Positions 12,701 to 21,387 of a DNA stretch of 64,000 nt are shown in pieces. Both the position numbers and the translations under genes were made by a program. Origin of the DNA: Apostichopus japonicus (Eukaryota; Echinodermata; Holothuroidea; Aspidochirotida; Stichopodidae). The notes under the pieces were generated by a model. That model did not search any database and had not been told where the DNA came from. It saw only the letters and a list, made by a program, of their open reading frames with translations. How positions within the stretch are numbered: position 1 is the stretch's first letter; each line of letters begins with the position of its first letter. Where the stretch lies: assembly GCF_037975245.1 (NCBI RefSeq), contig NC_092562.1:5248501-5312500 (forward strand), read 5' to 3'.

Positions 12701-13877
12701 TCACTTGGACAGGGACGTAGATAGGTGATACTAGGTCTGGTTCGTGAATAAGGGAAGGGGACAGCGTATGGGAGGGTGTTCTATTATCAACCAGTTCACT
12801 ACTTAATTTAATGTAAAGTATACCCAAATACTAGAGCAACGATCGTTGTTCCGATTTATAAGTTCATTCCAAATCAAACAAACTTATCCAAATGTTGACT
12901 TTAGAGGCCAATACTGACCTCATTCGAGGACATTTTTGTTATAATTAATTAATCAAATTGATATATTGGCCTATTACTGCTTATATAACTAGTAGAATAT
13001 TGCATTGTTGGGATCTACAGGGCAACCCTTATGCAAACTATTGAATAACTCCCTTTTTTCGTGGGATGAAATAGTCTCGAAAATGCAATAACTAATCAGA
13101 CATCTCATCCATATTCGATATCTTACGCATGTTTTACATTTATGCAGGTTGGTTAGGTGACAGGAATCTCTTTGCCTTTCATGGCGGATGTGACGTAATC
13201 AAAGGAGAAAAATGGATTGCAAATAACTGGATTACTGTCGATGATAATTATGAAATGTGAGTCGACAAATTGTTTCGTTCATTGATTTGTTCAATGGTTT
13301 CAGCACTTAAGCAACACTTATCGTTAAAAAATATTTGTTTCCCCCATTTTCCTATTTTCGTTTTTTTCCCCAATACACCTGTCACGTGATCAAACATGCT
13401 ATTTAAAAATCATACGTACTTACCAGAATATTCCAGAAATTATGGTCATTTGACATAATTGTCCCTGTGCAATTTAAACATGGTGTATTTCATATTTTAG
13501 GCGATTTCGATTTCTGAAGGGAAAGAACAAAACGGCAACACAAGTAGCCTCACAATGTATCCAATTGAAAATGAATATGCATGACTGATCCACAAATATC
13601 CTCACAAATCATCCGACACGAAATGAATATGCATTACTTTTCCACAAATTGCTAATTCTCTCCTTCCTTTGCTTTTTGCAAAAATAGGCAAATGCTGCTA
13701 CACTATAAAAGAATACACGAGCCACAGCAAGTTGTGTTAAATATTCCACCAGCTGACGTCACAGAGGTAACAAAGGATCCCACTTCGAATGAAGGGACAC
13801 TTACACGTAATGATGACGTCATTGAAGGGATTAACCAATCAGATGATGAATCATCTCAAGGACACCACGAGCTTTAA
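5947..13877 (+). CDS. P4HTM: Transmembrane prolyl 4-hydroxylase-like, copy 2, complete (nine exons)
   Basis: Predicted 568-residue 2-oxoglutarate/Fe(II) dioxygenase of the ER-membrane P4HTM family. Exons: 5947-6360, 8281-8362, 8967-9456, 10457-10514, 10884-11023, 11709-11799, 12209-12341, 13148-13256, 13688-13877; phases agree at all junctions. A signal anchor spans residues ~12-34, followed by an acidic linker with a Gly run (~35-135). EF-hand loops lie at D220-E231 and D259-E270, a hallmark of this family. The catalytic core has HAHHDS (iron ligands H361 and D363), the distal iron His H481 in FHGGC, and K491 in GEKWIANNW for 2-oxoglutarate. Length is slightly above the vertebrate protein (about 500), mainly from the linker. 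The first ATG of the open frame, 5947, was taken as start. An alternative last exon is at 13501-13588. Introns carry an AT repeat, a TTAA foldback element and a tandem array growing from exon 7. It is the tandem duplicate of the gene ending at 2507. Confidence 0.92.
6361..8280. other. Intron 1 of P4HTM-like copy 2
   Basis: Starts GTATGT after codon 138 and ends TTTTCCAG before the second exon. It contains the long (AT)n tract 6701-6783 and poly-G/C runs near 6579, 7032 and 7590. No other gene is seen. Confidence 0.8.
6701..6783. repeat. (AT)n microsatellite
   Basis: About 80 bp of near-perfect alternating AT with one C interruption, in intron 1 of P4HTM-like copy 2. Confidence 0.97.
9480..10064. 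mobile_element. TTAA-bounded foldback MITE in P4HTM-like intron 3
   Basis: A 585-bp near-palindrome. The left end TTAAAGGATTGGTTCAGG is mirrored by the right end CCTGAACTAATCCTTTAA. The inverted match continues inward: GTGATGTCACATCCTCAC on the left against GTGAGGATGTGACATCAC on the right, with an AT-rich loop. Both ends carry TTAA, as in TTAA-targeting elements (piggyBac or Kolobok types). There is no coding capacity. The superfamily is inference. Confidence 0.85.
11180..11492. repeat. ATGG/ATGA tetranucleotide-rich satellite
   Basis: About 310 bp built of ATGG, ATGA and ATAG tetramers, in intron 5 of P4HTM-like copy 2. The long minus-strand open frames rich in His, Pro, Ser and Ile here are artefacts of the repeat. 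Confidence 0.92.
12316..12770. repeat. About 75-bp tandem array grown from exon 7 edge and splice donor
   Basis: Six starts of (C/T)A(A/G)CCATCACTTG-type sequence at 12316, 12395, 12470, 12544, 12620 and 12695 give spacings of 79, 75, 74, 76 and 75. The first unit is the real end of coding exon 7 (codons for YNHHLD) with its donor GTGGGTGAT. The five others repeat that exon end, the donor-like sequence and G-rich intron sequence. Confidence 0.92.
13501..13588 (+). CDS. P4HTM: Candidate alternative last exon of P4HTM-like copy 2
   Basis: Downstream of exon 8 (ends 13256 in phase 2) a good acceptor, CATATTTTAG, is followed by an in-phase frame encoding [14 protein letters not shown] and more, stopping at TGA 13586-13588 after 28 codons. 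It sits 100 bp before the acceptor of the other terminal exon (13688), whose start is similar in length and phase ([11 protein letters not shown]). Either could be used as a mutually exclusive 3' end, or this could be a decayed duplicate. No transcript evidence is available. Confidence 0.4.
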
Positions 13878-16711
13878 CTTAAAATGTGTCTTAAGAAGTG
13901 TACAATTCATCACGTATAAAAAATTATTTACAATTCACAATCTCTGCCACTGCTAAAGAAATATTTACGTCCACAAAGGTTTCTCAAAACATTTTTTTTT
14001 TCTTGTTTATTTATCGGGTTATTTATCAAACTTTGATTTCATATATTATTGGAATATCCAATAGGGCTATCGTAGGCACTGGACGCATCCTATGAAACAA
14101 AATGAACCTGTGAAATAATTGGGAATTTTTGAACATATTGAGGGAGCATGAATGTTTGAACCAATGTTTTGTGCAATCATGCAAAGAATGCTATAGTGTG
14201 TATAATTATCTTTCAAAGCGTTATAAAGACGCACATTATTTCAAGTGAGTCACATTAATTCGAGTTAAACACCAGCTTCAGATAACAAACTGGTAGTAAG
14301 GTAGACTTCGCCATAACTCAGCCTTCTACCCCCAGCTACGGGGCCCTGCATTTATTCCTGGCGGCTTATATAGAACCTACAGGTAAGGGTTGACCTGCGT
14401 ATAATATATGTATTGTCCGATGAAATTTTTCATATTCATTTGACGATTGTGGCGGTACAGGGATTCATTCTTCGCTGTTTGTATTGTTAACTAATGTAAT
14501 ATTCACTGTATCATTATTTAAATTAATTATTTACGAATAGAGGACATAAAGAGACTAATATTCATAGCTTAATTTGGTCATAGCCAAATTGTCCTATTTC
14601 ATAGGGAGAGTAAAGTTTTTTTCAATTAAACATAACTTTAGGGTTCACTTGATTCATTGACTCATTCGAGGCGCTGTGAAACGATATCCTTATTCTAGCA
14701 GTGCAATAGAGGAAGACACATGAGTTACTAATACTACAGGGTCTTAAACACCACAGGGAGGGTTTTTGTAGGTATGTCTATCATATTCTGAGAGGGAGGT
14801 GGAGGGGGAGGGGTGGGGGGTGAGGGGGAGCAATAATACATCTACAATAAGTAACGTTCTGGAATTATTCATTAGTGATGATTGTCAAAACATTTAGTTA
14901 CATTTTGAAGAACCTCGTGTCAGTTATTCAATACAGAAGTAAAGGTACTTTGGAGACGATGTAGATTTATTAATCATCTGTTCTTACTACAGTTAAATTA
15001 GTAATCTTATGACGATAAATAGTTGGAAGCATTCTTTTTCTTAAGCCAGTAGTTCATTATGCTGAATTATGAATGAAGAAATAAAAAGGAAATAGGTATT
15101 GAATATTATGTTTTTTCCTCATTTCACAAAACATAGCAGTTCCAAGCAAAGTACAAATGAAATAGATCTATTGAGCTATGTGACGCCTGCAAGACAGCAT
15201 TGTGATGCCTGCGCGATAGCATTGTGATGTATGCAAGACAGCAATGTGATGCCTGCAAGACAGCATTGTGATGCCTGTGAGACAGCAGTGTGATGCACAC
15301 AAGACAGCATTGTGATGCATGCAAGACAGCATTGTGATGCCTGCGAGACAGCAGTGTGATGCCTGTGCGATAGCATTGTGATGTATGCAAGACAGCAATG
15401 TGATGCCTGCAAGACAGCATTGTGATGCCTGTGAGACAGCAGTGTGATGCATACAAGACAGCATTGTGATGCCTGCGAGATAGCAGTGTGATGCCTGCGC
15501 GATAGCATTGTGATGTATGCAAGACAGCAATGTGATGCCTGCGAGACAGCATTGTGATGCCTGCGAGACAGCAGTGTAATGCATACAAGACAGCATTGTG
15601 ATGCCTGCAAGACAGCATTGTGATGCCTACATCACAACAGCACAATACTTACAAGGTAGCAGTACAATGCCTGCAGCACACAAATGTAATGCTTACATTA
15701 TTTATGTGTGATTCCAGCAACACAGCAGTGTGATGCATACAGCACACCAATGTGATTCTAACATCACGTAAGTGTGATGCCCGTGGCACTGAAGTGTGAT
15801 GACTACAAGGACGGTTTTACCGCAATATTGAGTCAAGTAGGAGATAAAGACACATGTATCTTATTTTGATGATCTCATCACCAGTGAATTATGGAACAGA
15901 CCAATTCATTACTTGATGAAGGATAAACAATTGGTTTAGCAGATGATGAAGTTACTTCATAAAGGTGGAATGGTAACTTAGAAAGGAACATCTTAAAAGC
16001 TAGAAAAGAAACAAAGTCAACGAACCTTCGACTGTTTGATTATAATGATGATTATTATTAAAGAAGATAATGGTTCTCCATTTTGCAACTAAGTGTATGG
16101 AGCAAAACTAACAAAAACATCAATCATTATGCTTGTTTCCCTCTGTTAATACACAATACCAAACTACTGTACAGTCCTTTTCTATGAGTGCAGTGTTTGA
16201 GACTGTAAAAGAAACATGCTCATCACTTGACAACTTGTTATCGATTGTATAGTGAGCAGTGTGGTAAATTTCTTTGAATAAACTCTTATTACGAGATTAC
16301 ATTATTATTTTACGCATGCCGGTCAACCAAAAATACTTAAACAAAGAGGAAAATAAACTAAGTCAGCAGATAAGACCCTAACAGAAAAATAAATAAATAA
16401 AATCAAGACAACAATTTCATCAACAAATAGCTTTGTTAGTTGTTGCATGATCTGTGGAGTTTTGTAGCATAGCAAGGCTTTAATATCTCAGCTGAAAGCA
16501 TGTTGAAAATTGTCAATGTTATTTCTTCTGTTTATATTTTCCATTTTTCTGATGATATTTAAGCAATGGTTCCATTCTGACTATAAACCAATAAAATGGT
16601 GCTAAAAATGCAGTTTATTCAACAAGCCCAATGTCAACCAGGCTGTTGGGGGTAACAAACCTTACCAGACAACTCCTCCATACTAAACTATGGTTAATAG
16701 TAGAATCTACT
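13878..16711. other. Region between P4HTM-like copy 2 and DOHH (convergent 3' ends)
   Basis: No gene is seen. It holds an AT-rich 3' flank with AATAAA near 15080, a purine-rich stretch 14792-14830, the 22-bp minisatellite 15181-15650 and unremarkable AT-rich DNA beyond it. The 3' UTRs of both flanking genes probably fall here. Confidence 0.65.
15181..15650. repeat. 22-bp minisatellite, about 21 copies
   Basis: The unit is TGATGCCTGCAAGACAGCAT plus TG, with variants (CGAGACAG, CGCGATAG, TATGCAAG). Because 22 is not a multiple of three, all three minus-strand frames stay open and give overlapping 140-170-codon artefact ORFs rich in HH, CC and Ala. More diverged units continue to about 15800. 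Confidence 0.93.
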
Positions 16712-17618
16712 CATATGGTGTCGGTAACTTTGTTCAGTTTATCTGCAGACTGGAACTCACTACTGTTTGTGAATAACATCATATGGTGTCAGTAACTTTG
16801 TACAGTCCATCTGCAGACTGGAACTCACTACTGTTTGTGAATAACATCATATGGTGTCAGTAACTTTGTTCAGTTTATCTGCAGACTGGAACTCACTACT
16901 GTTTGTGAATAACATCATATGGTGTCAGTAACTATGTTCAGTCCATCTGCAGACTGGAACTCACTACTGTTTGTGAATAACATCATATGGTGTCAGTAAC
17001 TATGTTCAGTCCATCTGCAGACTGGAACTCACTACTGTTTGTGAATAACATCATATGGTGTCAGTAACTTTGTACAGTCCATCGGCAGACTGGAACTCAC
17101 TTCTGTTTGTGAATAACATCATATGGTGTCAGTAACTTTGTACAGTTTATCTGCAGACTGGAACTCACTACTGTTTGTGAATAACATCATATGGTGTCAG
17201 TAACTTTGTACAGTCCATCTGCAGACTGGAACTCACTACTGTTTGTGAATAACATCATATGGTGTCAGTAACTATGTTCAGTCCATCTGCAGACTGGAAC
17301 TCACTACTGTTTGTGAATAACATCATATGGTGCCAGTAACTTTGTTGAGTCCATCTGCATACTGGAACTCACTACTGTTTGTGAATAACATCATATGGTG
17401 TCAGTAACTTTGTACAGTCCATCTGCAGACTGGAACTCACTACTGTTTGTGAATAACATCATATGGTGTCAGTAACTATGTTCAGTCCATCTGCAGACTG
17501 GAACTCACTACTGTTTGTGAATAACATCATATGGTGTCAGTAACTTTGTTGAGTCCATCTACATACTGGAACTCACTACTGTATGTGAATAACATCATAT
17601 GGTGCCAGTAACTTTGTT
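16712..17618. repeat. 68-bp tandem array derived from the DOHH 3' coding end
   Basis: CATATGGTG starts recur exactly every 68 bp from 16712 to 17596 (14 starts, no length change). A truncated unit of 23 bp then joins the authentic DOHH end at 17619. About 53 bp of each unit match, on the minus strand, the last DOHH codons (SSEFQ[S/Y][11 protein letters not shown]) plus the TGA stop. The array is therefore in the DOHH 3' UTR or just beyond it. Confidence 0.95.
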
Positions 17619-20600
17619 CATATGGTGTCAGTAACTTTGTTCAGTCCATCTGCATACTGGAACTCACTACTATTTTCGTACTCAAACATGTCGAGGGCGA
17701 CCTCACAGCTCTCCCGGACGACTCTTTCGGAATCTCTCAAGAAGTCCTTGAGGGCTTCCAGACAGTTCTTCTCCGCTATCGAACCCAGGGCTTCTGCGCA
17801 CTCGTGCCGAACCATCCCTTCTTCATCCTTGTTTGCTAACTGTTTGATCAAGGCAGGCACCGTAACCCTGTTTTGCATCTGACCCAAGACGTACGCAATC
17901 TCGTGACGGAACAGGGCACTGCTGCACGACAAACCTGCCGGAAATACAAACCATAAAGAAACATCAACGTGACAAGATGGCCCAAGAAGGTTATGTCTTC
18001 TTTTTTATCTGTTTGACTTCGAGAACAGGAAACCTATCTGTCTGGATTCAAACCATTACTATTATGTATTGGTAAGAAGTCATAACTTACATTATCACAC
18101 CATGTGCTGCTTTCCTTCTTCTTTTTTTTTGGGGGGGGGTGGGGGGGGTTAAATTTATGCATGCTCTTTGAAAAGAAATTGAAATCAACTTTGCTGTCAG
18201 AATAGGAATGATGTCAGGAATAAAATTCCTGTCTATTGCATTTCCTCCACATGGTATTTTACAGTCCATACATATCATGTTCAATATTCTATACTGGTTA
18301 TGAATGGGTAATTAACAATTTGATTGGAGTGAAAACAGAAGACAAAAATGAAGCAAAAGCTCTAGAAGAAAGCACAAAGGAAAGGTGTGAATGTGTGAGA
18401 GCGTTGTGGTCAAATGGTTAACGCAGTGGACTTGCGATCTAAGGTTAGCGAGTTCAAGTCCTGGCCAGATTATATTACCTTGTGTCCTTGCGCAAGGCTT
18501 TTTATCTCCATGGCCTTTTCATCCATGTGTATAAATTGGGACTTGCTAGGTAAGCTGTAATAGTTGTTGCTGCACCCTATGGAAATCCCCCAGGGGACAC
18601 GAAGATGATGTGTACTGTAGGAGGGATTGCTTGCATTGTGCACATGTTTGTTGTGTGGGAGTTACAAGTTACCAATGACTGAGTATTAAGTGTTGTAGAG
18701 GAGTGTGTGTGTGTGTGGGGGGGGGGGCTAGTCGTGAAAAAGACTGTAAACCTTCAACTTTAACGCCATGTACAGTACCCTTACACTGCTCATTCAACCA
18801 CACTCAGAAACTGAAAAAAACTGAAAGTACTGTATTTGCTGGCATGGCAGAATTACCCTATCACATTATATACAAATATCTCCACACGTTTGCATCATCC
18901 AAAATTAAATGAAAAGGGCTCAAACCTTTTGTTAATGCCAAAGCACTAGAATCTGTGTTGGCATTCCGTAAAGCAAACATCGCCCTGTATCTCTCAAACA
19001 GGGTCACATTCTCATCCAAGAGTTTTTGCTCTGCTTCAGCTATGCTTTCATGAGAACTAGGTGGGGCAGGATCCACAGAACTAAATGGGTTATCAGACAT
19101 AGGTCCGCTTTCGTATTCTGCACTGTTCAGCCACTTTATCCTCTCTATTGCTAACTGGCAGGTTTCGGAAATCTGTCAAAAAAAAAAGGGGGGCATCGGT
19201 ATCAAACCTCACCTTCAAGATAAAAGTACTACATCAGTTCCTGTCCTCTGGAAAACAATAGAAGTATCTCGACATTAGTGCAACAACGTTAATTAAACAT
19301 TTTAAACATAGACGTGGTTGTTAAGATGTCCACATATAGTGGGAGGCACAGGTTCAAAATTCCAGGGGTGACTGGAAATATTTTCTCTGTTTTCTAGAGT
19401 TTACAACTCTTGTTTAAAACATTTGTTTACTTTGACTTAAAATAATAAACTAGTCTCAAGACTTAAAATAGTTATAACTCAGAAGTTTTGTACAAATGTC
19501 ATTGTATAGATCAACACACCCTATATATAAATATGTACTTTTTATGGTTTTATACTGGATTTTAAAGCAGCATTTTGCGTCCTGGACTATGGTATTTCTC
19601 AACCTCACTGACTCCACTATGCCATAACGACATACATAACTAGCTTATCTATTTATATTTTACTTCAAATGGTGGCATAAAAGTCGAAAAAATTGCAACT
19701 TTCAACTGTGTTGTTCTCCAAGATATTTTCCGTTGGGAACCCAATAAACCTCGCCCATAATATGAATATTTAAACACTACGAACGTCATTGACAGATACG
19801 TAATATAACACCACGCTTGATTTGTGTACAGTCTATATGGCAGTTGTACCAGGGAGTTGTACCAACGCAAAGTCTTGAATCTATTTTTAGCAACGGCTCA
19901 TAACTAAACCTGCATCTCTGATTGGTTGAATTCAAACTAGTGGGTTTGGGAACTGAATGCGATTTAATTTTGTATGTGGAATACTCGCTAATTAACGTTT
20001 TTGGCAGGGAAAAACTTGGCTAATATCTTAATTTGCTGTTTTGTGATTTGATGTATGTAAAAAACTCGATGGACATGTCAAAAAAGTAGAAAACGGCGAC
20101 CAAACGCAAAATGCTCATGAATAAACATACTATTCACTGATTGGTGGAATTCAAACTAGTGGATTTGGAGATATGAAAACTTTGTCGAGGACACTTTTAC
20201 TCGTTATCGATATAAATCGTTAATTACTCGCTAATTAACGCTCTTGGCAGGATGAAACTTGGATGGTATCTTAGTTTGCTGTTTTATGATTGATACATGT
20301 AAAAAAATCGATGCACATGTTAAAAAGCTGGAAAAAAGCGACCCAACGCAAAATGCTGCTTTAATAAACTAGAAACCAGGATATGTCATTAAGCTAATGT
20401 CAGCAAACTAACTGCCAGACTCAGCGGTTAGACAGGGTTTTCTGCAAACGTTTAAAACTCAAGAATAAAATAGCATATAAAATTTGGAACCTCATATAGA
20501 GGAATACAGTACTGAGATACCCAATATGTGATCCACAGTAGGATTTTGTGTTGTATGACAAGACAATTAGTTTGTTTACGATCAATGGATGGTTACCTCC

Positions 20601-21387
20601 GGGATCTCACTCTTCAAGTAGGTTTCAAGAACAGGAAGCACGGTCTGAGATCCAATTGCACCCAGTGCTTCACCTTCAATGACAAAAAAACAAGAGAAAT
20701 AAATAAATAAATAAATAAATAAATAAATTATAAAGAAAATGAAATAAGTTGCAAGGATCAACCTGTCAAGATATTCTTTGTAACTTCAAATATGTTCATA
20801 TGTCATATTTGAAGAAAACTCATTTTGCCATGTAAGCCATATGGTAAAAGTAACAATAACTAACCACTTTTACCACTTTCCATAATGTTCTTAACTTGTC
20901 CTTGACTGGTGGTTCATATGGAAGGGTTTTTAATGAGTGTTCATAATAATACAGTTAGAACGTTGGTTCACGCTCAAGACATCTGTAAAAAGGCCCTCAT
21001 ATAACTTTTAACATGAATATTACATTCTCTTGTTATATATATATCCATAAGGCAAATATCATTACTTAACTTTTAACTACTGTAACAGTGTGAAGGTGTT
21101 CTTTATTTACCTGCTTCGTGTCTTACAATAGTTTCTTGATTCTCATCTTCTAACACGGCTACAAGGATAGGAATTGCTCTTTCATCTTGCATTTGTCCTA
21201 GGCAATAAGCTACTTCATGCTTCAACAGAGCTGAGGGATCCTGAAAACATCTTGAAATGGACTGGATTGCAACATCTCCTCCCAAATTACGTAGTGTAAA
21301 AAGTGCCCTGAATCTCTCTGGGAGAGGCTTATGTTTGTCATTCAGAAGGGCACCAATTTTAGCTATATCTTGTGTATTCACCTCCAT
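17618..21387 (-). CDS. DOHH: Deoxyhypusine hydroxylase (DOHH), complete, four exons
   Basis: The enzyme makes the second step of hypusine formation, hydroxylating the deoxyhypusine side chain of eIF5A with a di-iron centre in the cytoplasm. Minus-strand exons: 21387-21111, 20673-20597, 19172-18926, 17934-17618; total 305 residues, against about 302 in vertebrates. The protein is an all-helical HEAT-repeat pair. The four His-Glu iron-binding motifs are intact: KHE at 57-58, RHE at 90-91, RHE at 211-212 and RHE at 244-245. Family blocks such as [13 protein letters not shown] and [15 protein letters not shown] are clear. The ATG at 21387 gives the expected start and places the first HE as in homologues. 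Intron 2 holds an 800-bp TTAA element. The stop codon region has been amplified into a 68-bp array immediately downstream, which is highly unusual. It converges with the P4HTM-like gene. Confidence 0.97.
18393..18764 (+). mobile_element. tRNA-derived SINE, copy 1
   Basis: The head has a tRNA-like promoter: A-box-like TGGTCAAATGG and B-box-like AGTTCAAGTCC. The body is shared with an opposite-strand copy at 46511-46898 (AAGGCTTTTTATCTCCATGG; TGCACCCTATGG; GTGCACA; ACAAGTTACCAATGAC). Both end GACTGTAAACCTTCAACTTT. It lies in DOHH intron 3, opposite to the gene, and contains a (GT)n-(G)n tract at 18700-18727. Confidence 0.85.
19562..20364. mobile_element. TTAA-bounded element in DOHH intron 2
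   Basis: The 803-bp element has terminal inverted repeats TTAAAGCAGCATTTTGCGT and ACGCAAAATGCTGCTTTAA. A segment is duplicated inside: CTGATTGGTTGAATTCAAAC at about 19919 and CTGATTGGTGGAATTCAAAC at about 20139. The two following stretches with GCTAATTAACG...GGCAGG and GCTGTTTT also match. No transposase is seen; this is a non-autonomous element with TTAA ends. Confidence 0.83.
20697..20729. repeat. (AAAT)n microsatellite
   Basis: About eight AAAT units just upstream (minus-strand sense) of DOHH exon 2. Confidence 0.9.

Noticed and set aside
15124-15645. Three overlapping 142-173-codon minus-strand ORFs rich in His/Cys
   Set aside because: Produced by the 22-bp repeat, which has no stops in any minus-strand frame.
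16712-17618. Possible CRISPR-like direct repeats (also at 41755-42865)
   Set aside because: The entire 68-70-bp units repeat with no unique spacers, and the setting is a eukaryotic intron or UTR; these are minisatellites.
18393-18470. Possible functional tRNA gene
   Set aside because: The A and B boxes belong to a SINE head found twice; the rest does not fold as an intact tRNA and the sequence continues as the shared SINE body.
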